Shown here piece after piece: positions 33,277 to 42,243 of a stretch of 64,000 nt of DNA. The position numbers were made by a program, and so were the translations under genes. Every line of letters starts with the position of its first letter. Positions within the stretch are counted from its first letter, which is position 1. Below the pieces are notes generated by a model. That model saw only the letters and a program-made list of their open reading frames with translations, had not been told where the DNA came from and searched no databases. Origin of the DNA: Candidatus Latescibacterota bacterium (GTDB taxonomy: Bacteria > Latescibacterota > UBA2968 > UBA8231); assembly GCA_022819745.1 (NCBI GenBank), contig JAJEGS010000045.1:1-64000 (forward strand). The letters run 5' to 3'.

Positions 33277-33335
33277 TATTCTGCGTCTATCTGCGTCCAT
33301 CTGCGGATCACTTTGTAAATGATGTAGGACTGCTA
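33277..33335. repeat. Left copy of a long inverted repeat (TCTGCGTCCATCTGCGG family)
   Basis: The core TATTCTGCGTCTATCTGCGT and its continuation to GGATC (33277-33309) contain three 10-base units beginning CTGCG. TAGGACTGCTA follows at 33325-33335. The same pieces occur in inverted orientation at 36140-36192. Sequences with this core are common dispersed repeats in many bacteria. Confidence 0.8.
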
Positions 33336-33357
33336 ATAGACCGTTCCGCAGCCAACC

Positions 33358-33717
33358 TCACTCCACGTACACGACCACTTCCTCCCCTTCGCGTCCTGCC
33401 GCGTACGTCTTCACTCGCATGGTTTCGTCGTACAGCGCCTGTCCGGTGGCCAAGTCGAATTCCCACTGGTGCCAGGGGCACTTGAGGACCAAGCCCTCTT
33501 GCTGATAGTCGATCTGGTACACGCCCGGCGACACGACCAAGGGACGCAATCGGCCCCGGCACAAAGGACCGTTTTTGTGCGGACAGCTATTGCGCAGGGC
33601 GTAGTAGCGGCCCCCGATGTTGAAGACGCCGATCTCTCGGTTGTCCACGCTGACAATTTTGCGCGCTCCAGCGGGCAGTTCCTCGGCTCGGGCTACCACG
33701 TAGCGCTTAGAAGCCAT
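33358..33717 (-). CDS. Rieske [2Fe-2S] ferredoxin-like protein
   Basis: From ATG 33717 the protein has 119 residues and one Rieske domain. The cluster ligands are C-P-H in NSCPHKNGPLCRG and C-P-W-H in LKCPWHQWEFDLATG. The protein resembles small ferredoxins (NirD or dioxygenase ferredoxins) that feed electrons to an oxygenase. It overlaps the amidohydrolase gene by 11 bases, so the two are co-translated and may act on one pathway. A longer reading to 33840 is antisense-like and unlikely. Confidence 0.88.
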   Translation of the reverse strand: MASKRYVVARAEELPAGARKIVSVDNREIGVFNIGGRYYALRNSCPHKNGPLCRGRLRPLVVSPGVYQIDYQQEGLVLKCPWHQWEFDLATGQALYDETMRVKTYAAGREGEEVVVYVE

Positions 33718-34810
33718 AGAGATCCGCGGCGTTTTGCGCCATGATGCGGTGGCGGTAGTCCGCGTCAAAATCGGCGAGGAAGCCCGTTGGCTCGTCCCAG
33801 TCCCAGTGCGGGTAGTCGCTGGCGAAAACGAGGACCTCATCGGCGTGCAGCCACTCCAAGAAGCGCTTCATATCGTCGCGCGTGGGTGGCTGGATCATGG
33901 GCTGGGTGCCAAAGCGGATGTGCTGCCGCAAGTATTCGCTGGGCAGGCGCTTGACCCACGGCGTATAGTCGCGCAGGCCCTTCCAATCGGAATCCATGTG
34001 CCACATCAATCCCGGGACCCAGAACACATCGTGCTCGACGAAGAGGACGCGAAAATCGGAGAATTTTTCAAAGACGCCTTCGCAGATAAAGCTGACTGTA
34101 TGCGCCATGGCGATCTGCGGCCGGGCCATGCGCATTTCCAGGTAGTGCGAGGGATACCCTGCGGCCGTGGGCGGTGCGGCAATGCCAGCTCCCTCGGCCC
34201 CGAAGTGGATGCTCAGCGGCAGGCCGTGGCGCTGACATGCCTCGTAGATGGGGTGGTAAAAGCGGTGGCCAAAAGGCTGGCGCGAACCAGCCGGCATCAT
34301 CACTTGGACGCACTCGGGCTTGGGGCCTAGGCGGTCTATTTCCGCCACGGCTAGCTGAGGGTCTTGGGGGGCGATGTGGATGGAGGATCTAAAGCGCGAG
34401 TCCGCGCCCACCCAGTGCTCTAGGGTCCAATCGTTGAAGGCCCGGCAATAGGCCGCCGCATAATCGCAATCCGAATGCACGGCCGCGCTGTACGGCCCAC
34501 CCGTCAACACGGCCACGTCGATGGCGTATTCGTCGAGATGTCTCTGGCGTGCTACTTCGACATTGGCCGCTGGATTGGTCTCTTGGTCCTCCCACAATTC
34601 TTGGCGGTTGCCGTGTTTGGGCATATTGGTATGGCCCAACTGCGGCATCATGGAGCCGAAGTCCTCAATCCGCTCGACATAGTGGCGCGGCAAATAGGGA
34701 AAGAGGGCTTTGTCGTTGGGCAGGGTGTGATGCACGTCGCAGTCGATGAGGCGGAATTGGGTGGCCGCGCGGCCGTTTGTGGCTGGGACAGCTTGGGCAT
34801 TGGTAGGCAT
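33707..34810 (-). CDS. Amidohydrolase-family metal-dependent hydrolase (COG2159 type)
   Basis: The 367 residues fit the TIM-barrel amidohydrolase_2 family. The protein starts FRLIDCDVHHTLPND, where the usual DxHxH reads DVHH. It has PLSIHFGAEGAG mid-protein, FVEHDVFWVPGLMWHMD, and a final Asp in VFASDYPHWDWD. Relatives decarboxylate or hydrolyse aromatic acids (amidohydrolase/ACMSD type). The paired Rieske protein suggests an aromatic or oxygenase pathway. SD GGAGA precedes the ATG. Confidence 0.87.
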   Translation of the reverse strand: MPTNAQAVPATNGRAATQFRLIDCDVHHTLPNDKALFPYLPRHYVERIEDFGSMMPQLGHTNMPKHGNRQELWEDQETNPAANVEVARQRHLDEYAIDVAVLTGGPYSAAVHSDCDYAAAYCRAFNDWTLEHWVGADSRFRSSIHIAPQDPQLAVAEIDRLGPKPECVQVMMPAGSRQPFGHRFYHPIYEACQRHGLPLSIHFGAEGAGIAAPPTAAGYPSHYLEMRMARPQIAMAHTVSFICEGVFEKFSDFRVLFVEHDVFWVPGLMWHMDSDWKGLRDYTPWVKRLPSEYLRQHIRFGTQPMIQPPTRDDMKRFLEWLHADEVLVFASDYPHWDWDEPTGFLADFDADYRHRIMAQNAADLYGF

Positions 34811-34895
34811 GGGTCATCTCCAGGGGATGGGCGCGGATGGATAGGGTAGATAAGAAGCGTCATTCGTAGTGTGTCAAGGGGATTTAAAAGCGGTT

Positions 34896-36023
34896 TCATA
34901 TGGACCCGTCCCGGCTCAACGTAAGTACCGCGATTTCGGAAGGGGCACCGAGCCGCAGCGGCGGTCCCCAATAGCCAGTGCCTCGGTGGACGTAGATCCA
35001 AGTGTTGCGAAATTTGTGCAGGCCCGCGACATAGGGCTGTTGCAGGGGAATGGCGTACTTCCACGGTATGAATTGGCCGCCGTGGGTGTGGCCTGACAGT
35101 TGCAGGTGGCAGTCGGCTTGGCTGGCGGCCTCTATGCTGCGCGGCTGGTGCGCGAGCAGGATGCGCACGTCGGCTCCGTCGCTCGCGGCAAGGGCCTTGG
35201 CCGGGTCTGATGCGTGGTCGGGGACTAGCTCGCCGGCGCTGAAGTCGGTCGTGCCGGCCAAGGCGATCCGCCCGCCGTCGCAGTCGATCTGGCGTAGCTC
35301 GTTGATCAGGACGTCGAAACCGAGGCGGCGCGCCTGCTCAGTCCAGCTTTCCACGCCCGAGTAGTATTCGTGGTTGCCGGTGCAAAAATAGACTCCGAGT
35401 GGCGCGGTGAGTTCGGCTAGGGCGGCTGTATGGGGGGCGAGTCGTTCGACCGGCCCGTCGGCGAGGTCGCCGGTGAAGGCGATTAGGTCGGGTTGCAATT
35501 CGTTGACGCGGGCGACGACGCGCTCGACAAAAGGGGCCTTGATGGTCGGACCGATGTGGAGGTCGCTGATCTGGACGATGCGCAGCCCGACTAGCGCGGG
35601 CGGGAGATTGGCGATAGGGACCTCGACGCGGCGGACGGCTGGCGTGCGGCGGGCTTGGTAGTAGCCGTAGCTCACCGCGACCAAGGCTAGGGCAAAGGTC
35701 GCCAAGTCGATGCGGGCATTGAGTACTGCGTCGATGGGATAGAATAGGCCGAGGAGCAGGCCTCCTATGTCGCGCAGGAGCAGCAGCGTCGAGCAGACGG
35801 TAAAAAAGCCCATGCCGAGATAGGCCATCCAAGAGAGGGGATCTGTCAGCCAAGTTAGATGCGGACGGGAGCGCAGGCGAAAGAGCAACAAGGGCGTCAA
35901 TAGTAGGAGCACTAGCGCCAATGCGGCAGCGATCTGTGTGGACGGCGGGAGATAGGGGATGAGCCGCCAGCCCGAATAGCCGTAGATCGAGCCGAGCAGC
36001 GATAAAAAAATTAGCGCAAACAT
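34896..36023 (-). CDS. Membrane-bound metallophosphoesterase (YaeI/YkuE-like)
   Basis: The 375 residues have about four N-terminal membrane segments (about 1-130, for example LIFLSLLGSIYGYSGW and AALALVLLLLTPLLLF). A calcineurin-like domain follows, with IVQISDLHIGP, AFTGDLADG, CTGNHEYYSG, LLAHQPRS and LSGHTHGGQF, a full set of metal ligands. The catalytic domain would face one side of the inner membrane. YkuE/YaeI relatives act on lipid or nucleotide phosphates. It opens the block between the two inverted repeats. Confidence 0.88.
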   Translation of the reverse strand: MFALIFLSLLGSIYGYSGWRLIPYLPPSTQIAAALALVLLLLTPLLLFRLRSRPHLTWLTDPLSWMAYLGMGFFTVCSTLLLLRDIGGLLLGLFYPIDAVLNARIDLATFALALVAVSYGYYQARRTPAVRRVEVPIANLPPALVGLRIVQISDLHIGPTIKAPFVERVVARVNELQPDLIAFTGDLADGPVERLAPHTAALAELTAPLGVYFCTGNHEYYSGVESWTEQARRLGFDVLINELRQIDCDGGRIALAGTTDFSAGELVPDHASDPAKALAASDGADVRILLAHQPRSIEAASQADCHLQLSGHTHGGQFIPWKYAIPLQQPYVAGLHKFRNTWIYVHRGTGYWGPPLRLGAPSEIAVLTLSRDGSI

Positions 36024-36139
36024 GCCATGGTCTTTGTTTGAGAGGAAATGCGGCTTTTATTCTAGGGGCAAGCCAAGACTCTTACAAGTCGAGGTGCGCT
36101 GGCCGACGGGTCTTGTCTCCCGTCGGTCGAGTCGTTATA

Positions 36140-36192
36140 TAGCAGTCCTATCAATAGACGATCCGCAGATGGACGCAGATAAACGCAGAATA
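36140..36192. repeat. Right copy of the inverted repeat
   Basis: TAGCAGTCCTA (36140-36150) is the inverse of 33325-33335. GATCCGCAGATGGACGCAGA and its continuation (36160-36192) are the inverse of 33277-33309 with one mismatch. The repeats bound a 2.8-kb block of three genes. Confidence 0.8.
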
Positions 36193-36279
36193 GTAGAAAC
36201 GCGATGATCCGCAGCTCGAATTGTTCAAGTCATTCAGAGTTGCTATAACAAGGGAAATTTGGACAACAGGAGGTCAAAC

Positions 36280-37152
36280 GTGAAAGTAACCAGCCAACAG
36301 CTCGACTTTTTTGCGGAAGAAGGATACGTCATCATCAAAGGGGGGCTTACCGACGATGATCTCGCGCCGCTCATTGAGGATCACAATATCATCGTCGATG
36401 AAATCGCCCGCGATTTGCACGCCCAAGGCAAGGTCGCCAACCTCTACGAGAACGAGCCTTTTGAGCGGCGCTTGGCCTGCCTCGCCGAAGAGTGCGACGA
36501 GGTCGATGGCTGTCCCGACATCGGGGAAACCCGTCGGCGCGGCACCTTTGAGTTTTTGCGCAACCAGAACCTCGTCGATCTGATTGAGCCGTTCATCGGT
36601 CCAGAAATTACCTGCAATGCCGTGTCGCATGTCCGGCCCAAGATGCCGTCGACAGATGTAGTTTTTCATCAGGATGCCGTGTTTACCACCCAACAAGCAC
36701 AGGGAATCCTCCAGGTGACCGTCTGGATTCCCCTCGTCGAGTCAACCGAAGAAAACGGCTGCTTGCAGGTCCAGCCTCGGGTCCACCAGCGGCGCATGGT
36801 CTATTGGCGGTACGGGCAGGACCTGCCCCAGACCGAGCGGGTTAGCCTGCCCATGCAGAAGGGGGACGTTCTGTTCGTGCACAAACTGACGCCCCACGGC
36901 TCAGGGCCGAACAACACCAACGCCGTGCGCTGGAGCATGGATCTGCGCTACCAGAAAACGGGCGAGCCTTCCCCTCGGCCAGAGTGGCCCAATCTCGTCG
37001 CCCGCAGCCGACGCGACCCCGCCTCGGAGACCGTGTATGAAGACTGGCGCGACCAATGGGCCGCCGCGCTCGAAAAAACGCCTAAACAGATTCACTACGA
37101 GCGTCCAAACAAGCCCCTGCCCTTCACCGGCGAGATGTTTCTAGCGCGTTGA
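36280..37152 (+). CDS. Phytanoyl-CoA dioxygenase (PhyH) family oxygenase, copy 3
   Basis: The GTG start at 36280 has an ideal SD (AGGAGG, 6 bases away) and gives 290 residues. The iron ligands are H130 and D132 (VVFHQDAVF) and H206 (TPHGSGPN), with R217 as the 2-oxoglutarate contact. The start VTSQQLDFFAEEGYVIIKGG is typical. Its stop overlaps the kinase-like gene by 4 bases. Co-translation with an APH-type kinase suggests that the two modify the same small molecule, which is unknown. Confidence 0.9.
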   Translation: MKVTSQQLDFFAEEGYVIIKGGLTDDDLAPLIEDHNIIVDEIARDLHAQGKVANLYENEPFERRLACLAEECDEVDGCPDIGETRRRGTFEFLRNQNLVDLIEPFIGPEITCNAVSHVRPKMPSTDVVFHQDAVFTTQQAQGILQVTVWIPLVESTEENGCLQVQPRVHQRRMVYWRYGQDLPQTERVSLPMQKGDVLFVHKLTPHGSGPNNTNAVRWSMDLRYQKTGEPSPRPEWPNLVARSRRDPASETVYEDWRDQWAAALEKTPKQIHYERPNKPLPFTGEMFLAR

Positions 37153-38129
37153 GAAAAATAACGACAGACGCACCGCAGTTCCCCGAGCGATTCCTGCGAT
37201 ACGCGACCCGAGAATTTGGCAAAAAAGGCGAGGCATGGCTTGGAGAACTGCCGTCCATTCTCACACGGTGCTGCGATAAGTGGGGTCTGACACTCGGCCA
37301 GCCGACCGAGGAGATCAAGGTCAACTATATAGCCTACGTCGAGATGGACAATGGGGAAGAGGCCGTGCTCAAGGTGGGCGTCCCGCACGGCGATTTCAGC
37401 GCGGAGATGGAAGCGTTGGCAATCTACGAGGGCCGTGGGATCAACCGGCTCATCGACTGCGACAAAGCGCTCAACGCCATGCTGCTCGAACGATTGCGTC
37501 CGGGCAAGATGCTAGATTCTGTTGAGGACGCGCGCGAGCAAAGCGAGATTGCGGCGCGTATCCTCCAGGATTTACACGCGACCCCGCCGCCGTCGAACCA
37601 CACACTGCCGCATTTTATGGATTGGATGCGAGGTTCATTCGCCGACGCCAGAAGTTGCAAAGATCCCGAGCGAGCGCGGGGCTATATCGAGCAGATTCCG
37701 CGCGTGGAGTCTATGATGGGAATCCTGATGGAATCGGATGAACCCCAGATACTGCTGCACGGCGACCTCCATCACTGGAACATCCTGTCCGACGCAGATC
37801 GCGGCTGGATGGCGATTGATCCCAAGGGCGTCATCGGGGCCTCGTGTTTGGACGTCGGTCGGTTTATCAACAATGCGATGGGATTTGGCGAGACTGCGGC
37901 GGAGAAGCGGGCGATCTTGTTAGAGGCGGTGACGGTTTTTAGCGATGTGCTGGGGGAAAACGAAGAGCGGATGTTTGCGGGGGCCTTCTGCGACAAGATC
38001 ATGGGTTCATCGTGGGGATTGCAACAGGAGCCCGATGAACACGAGACGAGCTTGCAAGAGACACTTAAGGTGATGGTTGAGATGGCGAGGGACGTGGATG
38101 ATCGTCGGCTGCGATGTCGAGCCGTCTAG
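37149..38129 (+). CDS. APH-type phosphotransferase (aminoglycoside/hydroxyurea kinase family)
   Basis: The 326-residue protein uses a TTG start overlapping the PhyH stop. Kinase features are a nucleotide-binding segment (EEAVLKVGVPHGDFSAEMEA with the ATP-contact Lys), the catalytic HGDLHHWNIL, and the metal-binding IDPKGVIG. It is closest in pattern to the APH(6)/streptomycin-kinase-like group. These enzymes phosphorylate hydroxyls on small molecules. Resistance is possible, but the coupling to a PhyH enzyme suggests metabolism. Confidence 0.85.
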   Translation: MRKITTDAPQFPERFLRYATREFGKKGEAWLGELPSILTRCCDKWGLTLGQPTEEIKVNYIAYVEMDNGEEAVLKVGVPHGDFSAEMEALAIYEGRGINRLIDCDKALNAMLLERLRPGKMLDSVEDAREQSEIAARILQDLHATPPPSNHTLPHFMDWMRGSFADARSCKDPERARGYIEQIPRVESMMGILMESDEPQILLHGDLHHWNILSDADRGWMAIDPKGVIGASCLDVGRFINNAMGFGETAAEKRAILLEAVTVFSDVLGENEERMFAGAFCDKIMGSSWGLQQEPDEHETSLQETLKVMVEMARDVDDRRLRCRAV

Positions 38130-38252
38130 CGATGCGGACACACCGAGCCATGCCGCGTTGCACCTACTCGCGCAGATGCAACGCGCATCGTGTATGGCTG
38201 GTCGGGCATTGAGGCGGACTTGCGCTTGCAGCCACTCATCCGCCTGTGGTTG

Positions 38253-38585
38253 TTAACCCTTGAGCCGGTTGATCGTCCTTCTGACGAGGATGCTTATGAC
38301 GGCGGCGTATAGAGCGATGCTGGCCTGATCGACGATGGCGTCTAAGCGATCGCCAAGCGTGTCGAGCAGATCCTGATCCAGCACGTTCGCACTTGCGGCA
38401 GCGCCAACCGCAATGGTGACCGCCAAGTAGGCCGTCGCGTCCTCGGCGTCGATCGCTATCGCCCCGTATATCAGACCCAGAACGACTAGCGCGAGCGTCA
38501 GGATGCCTCCTCCGATCGGGGCACCTGCCGCACCCTGAATGATAGCCACAAGAGCTATCAGGCCAATGATAATCCTGACTGCCAT
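38253..38585 (-). CDS. Small membrane protein of unknown function
   Basis: The 110 residues contain an N-terminal hydrophobic segment (VRIIIGLIALVAIIQGAAG), a second one (ILTLALVVLGLIYGAIAI), and a third near AYLAVTIAVGAAASA, with an amphipathic C-terminus ending RRTINRLKG. SD GGAGGGAG-like bases precede the ATG. I recognise no family. Its neighbours give no functional hint. Confidence 0.65.
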   Translation of the reverse strand: MAVRIIIGLIALVAIIQGAAGAPIGGGILTLALVVLGLIYGAIAIDAEDATAYLAVTIAVGAAASANVLDQDLLDTLGDRLDAIVDQASIALYAAVISILVRRTINRLKG

Positions 38586-38911
38586 TTCTCCCTCCTAGAG
38601 TAAGTTGGTAACGACCAGCGCCCTCAACCTCCCGTGACGGTCACCGAAGGTATAACGCGGTCGCAGGAACCACACCGCCAATGGAGAAAAAAACTGTCTC
38701 AGAAAAAATCGATTATATGCCTATATGTCGTTCTGCCGGGATCGAATCTGTAACTTGGTGCAGCTTGGTCAACTTGGTATAGGAATAGCCGAACCATGCA
38801 GCGCCGCACCAATAGTTCGGATGGATAATGTAGAGAGATACGATATTATTGGGTGCGCATCAAGAAAATAATGATGTTCGTAATGGGGGGGACGTTTATA
38901 GGAGCACTAAG
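38586..38911. other. 326-base intergenic region
   Basis: No supported ORF lies here. It contains a hairpin (CCGAAC and GTTCGG arms near 38788-38820), an AT-rich part, and a G7 run around 38886. ACTTGGT recurs near 38753-38777. I see no tRNA and no clear promoter. It separates the small membrane protein from the end of mnmA. Confidence 0.5.
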
Positions 38912-39964
38912 TTAGGCAATGATACCGCCACCGAGGCAAATTTCACCGTCGTAGAACACGGCGTGCTGGCCCGGAGCAATGCCGGGGTCGGGCGTGGCTA
39001 GGGCGACATGGGCGCGATCTGGCGCGATCATTTGCACCTGACAGGGTACTAGGGCTGGCCCATGCCGGAGCTTGACGTGGGGCGCGCCGTGCTCCGGTGC
39101 TCCGGCGATCCAATGGATTTGTTCGGCGATCAGCTCATGGCGTCCGGTTCGCGTCGGCGCGCTGCCGTGGGCGATATACACGATGTTGTTGGCGACGTCT
39201 TTGTCTGTTACATACCAAGGTCCGCCGCCGAGTTGCAAGCCGTGCCGCTGGCCAATGGTGTAGAACCAATAGCCGGGGTGCTCGCCCTTCTTTTCGCCAC
39301 TCGCCTGCTCGACGATATCGCCTCGGGCCTCTCCCAAGTGGAAGCAGACGAAGTCCCGGTAGTTGATCTTGCCCAAGAAGCACATGCCCTGGCTGTCGGG
39401 GCGGTCCTTGGCCGGCAGGTCAAATTCCGCGGCGAGTGCGCGCACTTGGTGCTTGTGTAGGTGGCCGATAGGCAAGCAGAGCCGAGCGAGTTGCGCTTGG
39501 CTCAGGTTGGAGAGGAAATAGGTCTGGTCCTTGACCGGGTCGGCAGCGCGTCGGAGCCGATAGCCGCCCGCGGTTTCCTCGACGCGGGCGTAGTGCCCGG
39601 AGGCAATTTGCTCGCACTCGTTGGCCACTCGCTGATAAAAGGCTCCGAATTTGACGCGCTGGTTGCACCAGATGTCTGGGCTGGGCGTGCGTCCCAAGCG
39701 CAACTCGGCCAATGCGTGCTCGACGATCTGCTCTCGATACTCGCTTTGCAGCGGCACGACTTCGAGCGGCACCCCGAGCTGTTCGCAGGTAGTGCGGGCG
39801 TAGGTCAAATCCGTTTCCCACGGGCAGTCGCCGAGCGAAAACAGCTCGTCCTCTAGCCAAATTTTGAGGTAGTAGGCTTTGAGGGCGAGCCGCTTTTCGC
39901 GCTGGAGCAGCGCGAGGGCCAACGAGCTATCGACCCCACCGGAAAGCAGAACGGCGACGTTCAT
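38912..39964 (-). CDS. mnmA: tRNA-specific 2-thiouridylase MnmA
   Basis: The 350-residue enzyme places sulfur on U34 of tRNA Lys, Glu and Gln. The PP-loop (LLSGGVDSSLALALL) is at the N-terminus. The first catalytic Cys is in SPDIWCNQRVKFG and the second in DSQGMCFLGKINY. ALRHGPALVPCQVQ-type sequence forms the C-terminal domain (CVFYDGEICLGGG-like end). The start lies 6 bases after the ahcY stop, which fits a shared transcript. Confidence 0.95.
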   Translation of the reverse strand: MNVAVLLSGGVDSSLALALLQREKRLALKAYYLKIWLEDELFSLGDCPWETDLTYARTTCEQLGVPLEVVPLQSEYREQIVEHALAELRLGRTPSPDIWCNQRVKFGAFYQRVANECEQIASGHYARVEETAGGYRLRRAADPVKDQTYFLSNLSQAQLARLCLPIGHLHKHQVRALAAEFDLPAKDRPDSQGMCFLGKINYRDFVCFHLGEARGDIVEQASGEKKGEHPGYWFYTIGQRHGLQLGGGPWYVTDKDVANNIVYIAHGSAPTRTGRHELIAEQIHWIAGAPEHGAPHVKLRHGPALVPCQVQMIAPDRAHVALATPDPGIAPGQHAVFYDGEICLGGGIIA

Positions 39965-39970
39965 GGGATG

Positions 39971-41293
39971 CTAGTAGCGATAGTGCTCCGGCTTGTAAGG
40001 GCCTTCCACTGGGATACCCAAGTACGCGGCTTGGTCGGCGTCTAGTTCGTCGATTTCGACGCCCAGCTTTTGCAGGTGGAGACGCGCCACCTTCTCGTCG
40101 AGGTGCTTGGGCAACATGTACACGCCGACTGGATATTGCTCGTGACGGGAGTGCAACTCAATCTGCGCCAAGACTTGGTTAGTAAATGAATTGGACATGA
40201 CAAAAGAGGGGTGTCCGGTGGCGCAGCCTAAATTGACTAAGCGGCCCTCGGCCAACAGGATGACGCTGCGGCCATCGGGAAAGGTGAACTTATCGACTTG
40301 CGGTTTGATCTCAATGCGTTCAATTCCGCGATAGCCCACTAGTTCGGCTACTTGGATTTCGATGTCGAAGTGGCCGATGTTGCAGATGATGGCTCCGTCT
40401 TTCATCCGCTCCATTTGGTCGATGCGAATGATGTCGCGGCACCCGGTGGCCGTAACGAAGATATCGCCCTCGGCGATGGCGTCGCCCATCTTCTTGACTT
40501 CGTAGCCTTCCATCGCCGCTTGCAGCGCGCAGATGGGATCGATCTCGGTGACGACCACCCGCGCGCCCAAGCCGCGCATGGCATCGGCGCACCCTTTGCC
40601 GACATCGCCGTAGCCGGCTACTACCACGACTTTGCCAGCGATCATTATGTCGGTAGCGCGCTTGATGCCGTCGGCTAGCGACTCGCGGCAGCCGTAGAGG
40701 TTGTCGAACTTCGACTTGGTGACGCTGTCGTTGACGTTGATTGCTGGCACGGCGAGGGTTCCGGCTTCGAGCATCTGATAGAGGTGGTGGACGCCGGTGG
40801 TCGTCTCTTCGGAAATACCGCGCAGGTCCGGCAAAATTTCTGGATGCTTCTCGTGGATCCACTTAGTCAGATCGCCGCCGTCGTCGAGAATCAGGTTGGG
40901 GCCAGCGCCGTCGGGCCAGCGCAGGGTTTGCTCGGTACACCACCAGTACTCGTCCTCGGTCTCGCCCTTCCAAGCGAAGATCGGGATGCCAGTAACGGCG
41001 AGGGCCGCGGCCGCGTGGTCTTGGGTCGAGAAGATGTTGCACGAGCACCAGCGCACTTGCGCCCCAAGCGCGGTGAGCGTCTCGATGAGTACGGCGGTCT
41101 GAATTGTCGCGTGCAAGGAGCCGGCAATCCGCGCACCCGCAAGCGGCTGGGAGGCTCCGTACTCTTCGCGCAGGGCCATCAGCCCGGGCATCTCTTGCTC
41201 GGCGAGAATGATTTCCTGTCGGCCCCATTCGGCCAGCGATAGGTCGGCGACCTTGTAGTCTAGGTCAGCGGTTTTTTGTGCCGCAATTTCCAT
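39971..41293 (-). CDS. ahcY: Adenosylhomocysteinase (S-adenosylhomocysteine hydrolase)
   Basis: From ATG 41293 (SD AAGGAG) the protein has 440 residues. It splits S-adenosylhomocysteine into adenosine and homocysteine and so keeps methylation running. Landmarks are [45 protein letters not shown], the NAD site [43 protein letters not shown], and the C-terminal PEHYRY. An in-frame ATG at 41347 lacks an SD. A 5-prime region with strong pairing (41346-41391) precedes it. It heads an operon with mnmA. Confidence 0.96.
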   Translation of the reverse strand: MEIAAQKTADLDYKVADLSLAEWGRQEIILAEQEMPGLMALREEYGASQPLAGARIAGSLHATIQTAVLIETLTALGAQVRWCSCNIFSTQDHAAAALAVTGIPIFAWKGETEDEYWWCTEQTLRWPDGAGPNLILDDGGDLTKWIHEKHPEILPDLRGISEETTTGVHHLYQMLEAGTLAVPAINVNDSVTKSKFDNLYGCRESLADGIKRATDIMIAGKVVVVAGYGDVGKGCADAMRGLGARVVVTEIDPICALQAAMEGYEVKKMGDAIAEGDIFVTATGCRDIIRIDQMERMKDGAIICNIGHFDIEIQVAELVGYRGIERIEIKPQVDKFTFPDGRSVILLAEGRLVNLGCATGHPSFVMSNSFTNQVLAQIELHSRHEQYPVGVYMLPKHLDEKVARLHLQKLGVEIDELDADQAAYLGIPVEGPYKPEHYRY

Positions 41294-41543
41294 TGAGTTC
41301 TCCTTATAGGTGATGAGCAGTTTTGTTAGGTGGCAAATTCCGTACACCGGCCCGGCCTGTTTGACGGTCGTTGCGCCGTTGACCTGCCGGTCCTCTCAAA
41401 GGAGGCACTTATATATTAGGCAATTAATAAGACATGCGCCTGCGAATGGGCAAGCGCGCCCCACTAAGTTGACGGTCTATCCGCCACGCCCTACCTTGCC
41501 CCCATCCTCACAATCCTGCCTACCATGTTATATCCAACCTATC
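41294..41543 (-). promoter_or_regulatory. ahcY leader and shared divergent region
   Basis: This 250-base region separates divergent ahcY and the GNAT gene. On the minus strand ACCGGC and GCCGGT (41391-41386 and 41351-41346) close a stem that encloses a smaller GGTC/GACC hairpin with loop AACGGCGCAAC. TTGCCC (41453-41448) and TATTAA (41429-41424) are a weak promoter candidate. The SAH-riboswitch consensus is not met. Confidence 0.35.
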
Positions 41544-42110
41544 ATGCAATCCCTCGTCCCCCCCTCTGTCCTGTACCGGGATAGCTTCCTAAAGGGAGCG
41601 GCCGAGTTTTTGGCCGAAGGCCGTTTCGACTCGACGTATGCCCGATCCCTCGGCTACGACAGCGACTCCCTCGCCGACCAGTTCCCGCAATTCGTGCGCG
41701 ACCTCAAGGCTCTTGCCGATGAGACAGGTTTGCGGGTGCGGTACCCAGATCGGGTGCTCTGGCTCGTACACGAAGGCGAATACATCGGCCAAACCTCTAT
41801 AAGACCCGAACTCAGCACTCCGTATCTGCTTACTTACGGCGGGCACATTGGCTACAGTATCCGACCCTCGCGGCGGTGTCGCGGTTACGGAAAGGTCATC
41901 CTCGCTCTGACACTGGAGGTATCGCGGGAAATCGGGCTGCGCCGCGTGCTGGTCACCTGCGACTCGGACAACATTGGCTCGCGCAAAATTATCGAGCACA
42001 ACGGCGGCCAATTCGAAAGCTCGATGACCATGCCCAACCAAGCATTCCGCGCCGAGGGCCGCAAACCCGCGCCGCTCATTGAGAAGTTGCGCTACTGGAT
42101 TGATCTGTGA
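41544..42110 (+). CDS. GNAT-family N-acetyltransferase
   Basis: From ATG 41544 the protein has 188 residues. The acetyl-CoA-binding motif A is RPSRRCRGYGKVILALTLEV (the R/Q-x-x-G-x-G/A type), followed by RRVLVTCDSDNIGSRKIIEHNGG, the motif B region. N-terminal residues resemble acetyltransferases acting on small molecules. The ORF extends upstream to 41310, but that part has non-coding character. Substrate unknown. Confidence 0.85.
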   Translation: MQSLVPPSVLYRDSFLKGAAEFLAEGRFDSTYARSLGYDSDSLADQFPQFVRDLKALADETGLRVRYPDRVLWLVHEGEYIGQTSIRPELSTPYLLTYGGHIGYSIRPSRRCRGYGKVILALTLEVSREIGLRRVLVTCDSDNIGSRKIIEHNGGQFESSMTMPNQAFRAEGRKPAPLIEKLRYWIDL

Positions 42111-42243
42111 TGGGGCCGTAATTGGTGGGGGTGGCCAATTCGATGACCCTCAATTCCTAGGATTGAGATGCGACTTCCGGTCCTGCTTCAATAAAATTTT
42201 CTCCCGTAAAACTTTTTGTGCTCGTCTCTCGTCTTAAAGGAGT

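Noticed and set aside
38715..38790. tRNA-like T-arm (GATCGAATC)
   Set aside because: No acceptor stem, anticodon arm or CCA end can be paired with it.
41346..41391. SAH riboswitch in front of ahcY
   Set aside because: The AACGGCGC piece is present, but the CCGAGG..GCGCUGC and GCCAGGCUCGG parts of the consensus are not.
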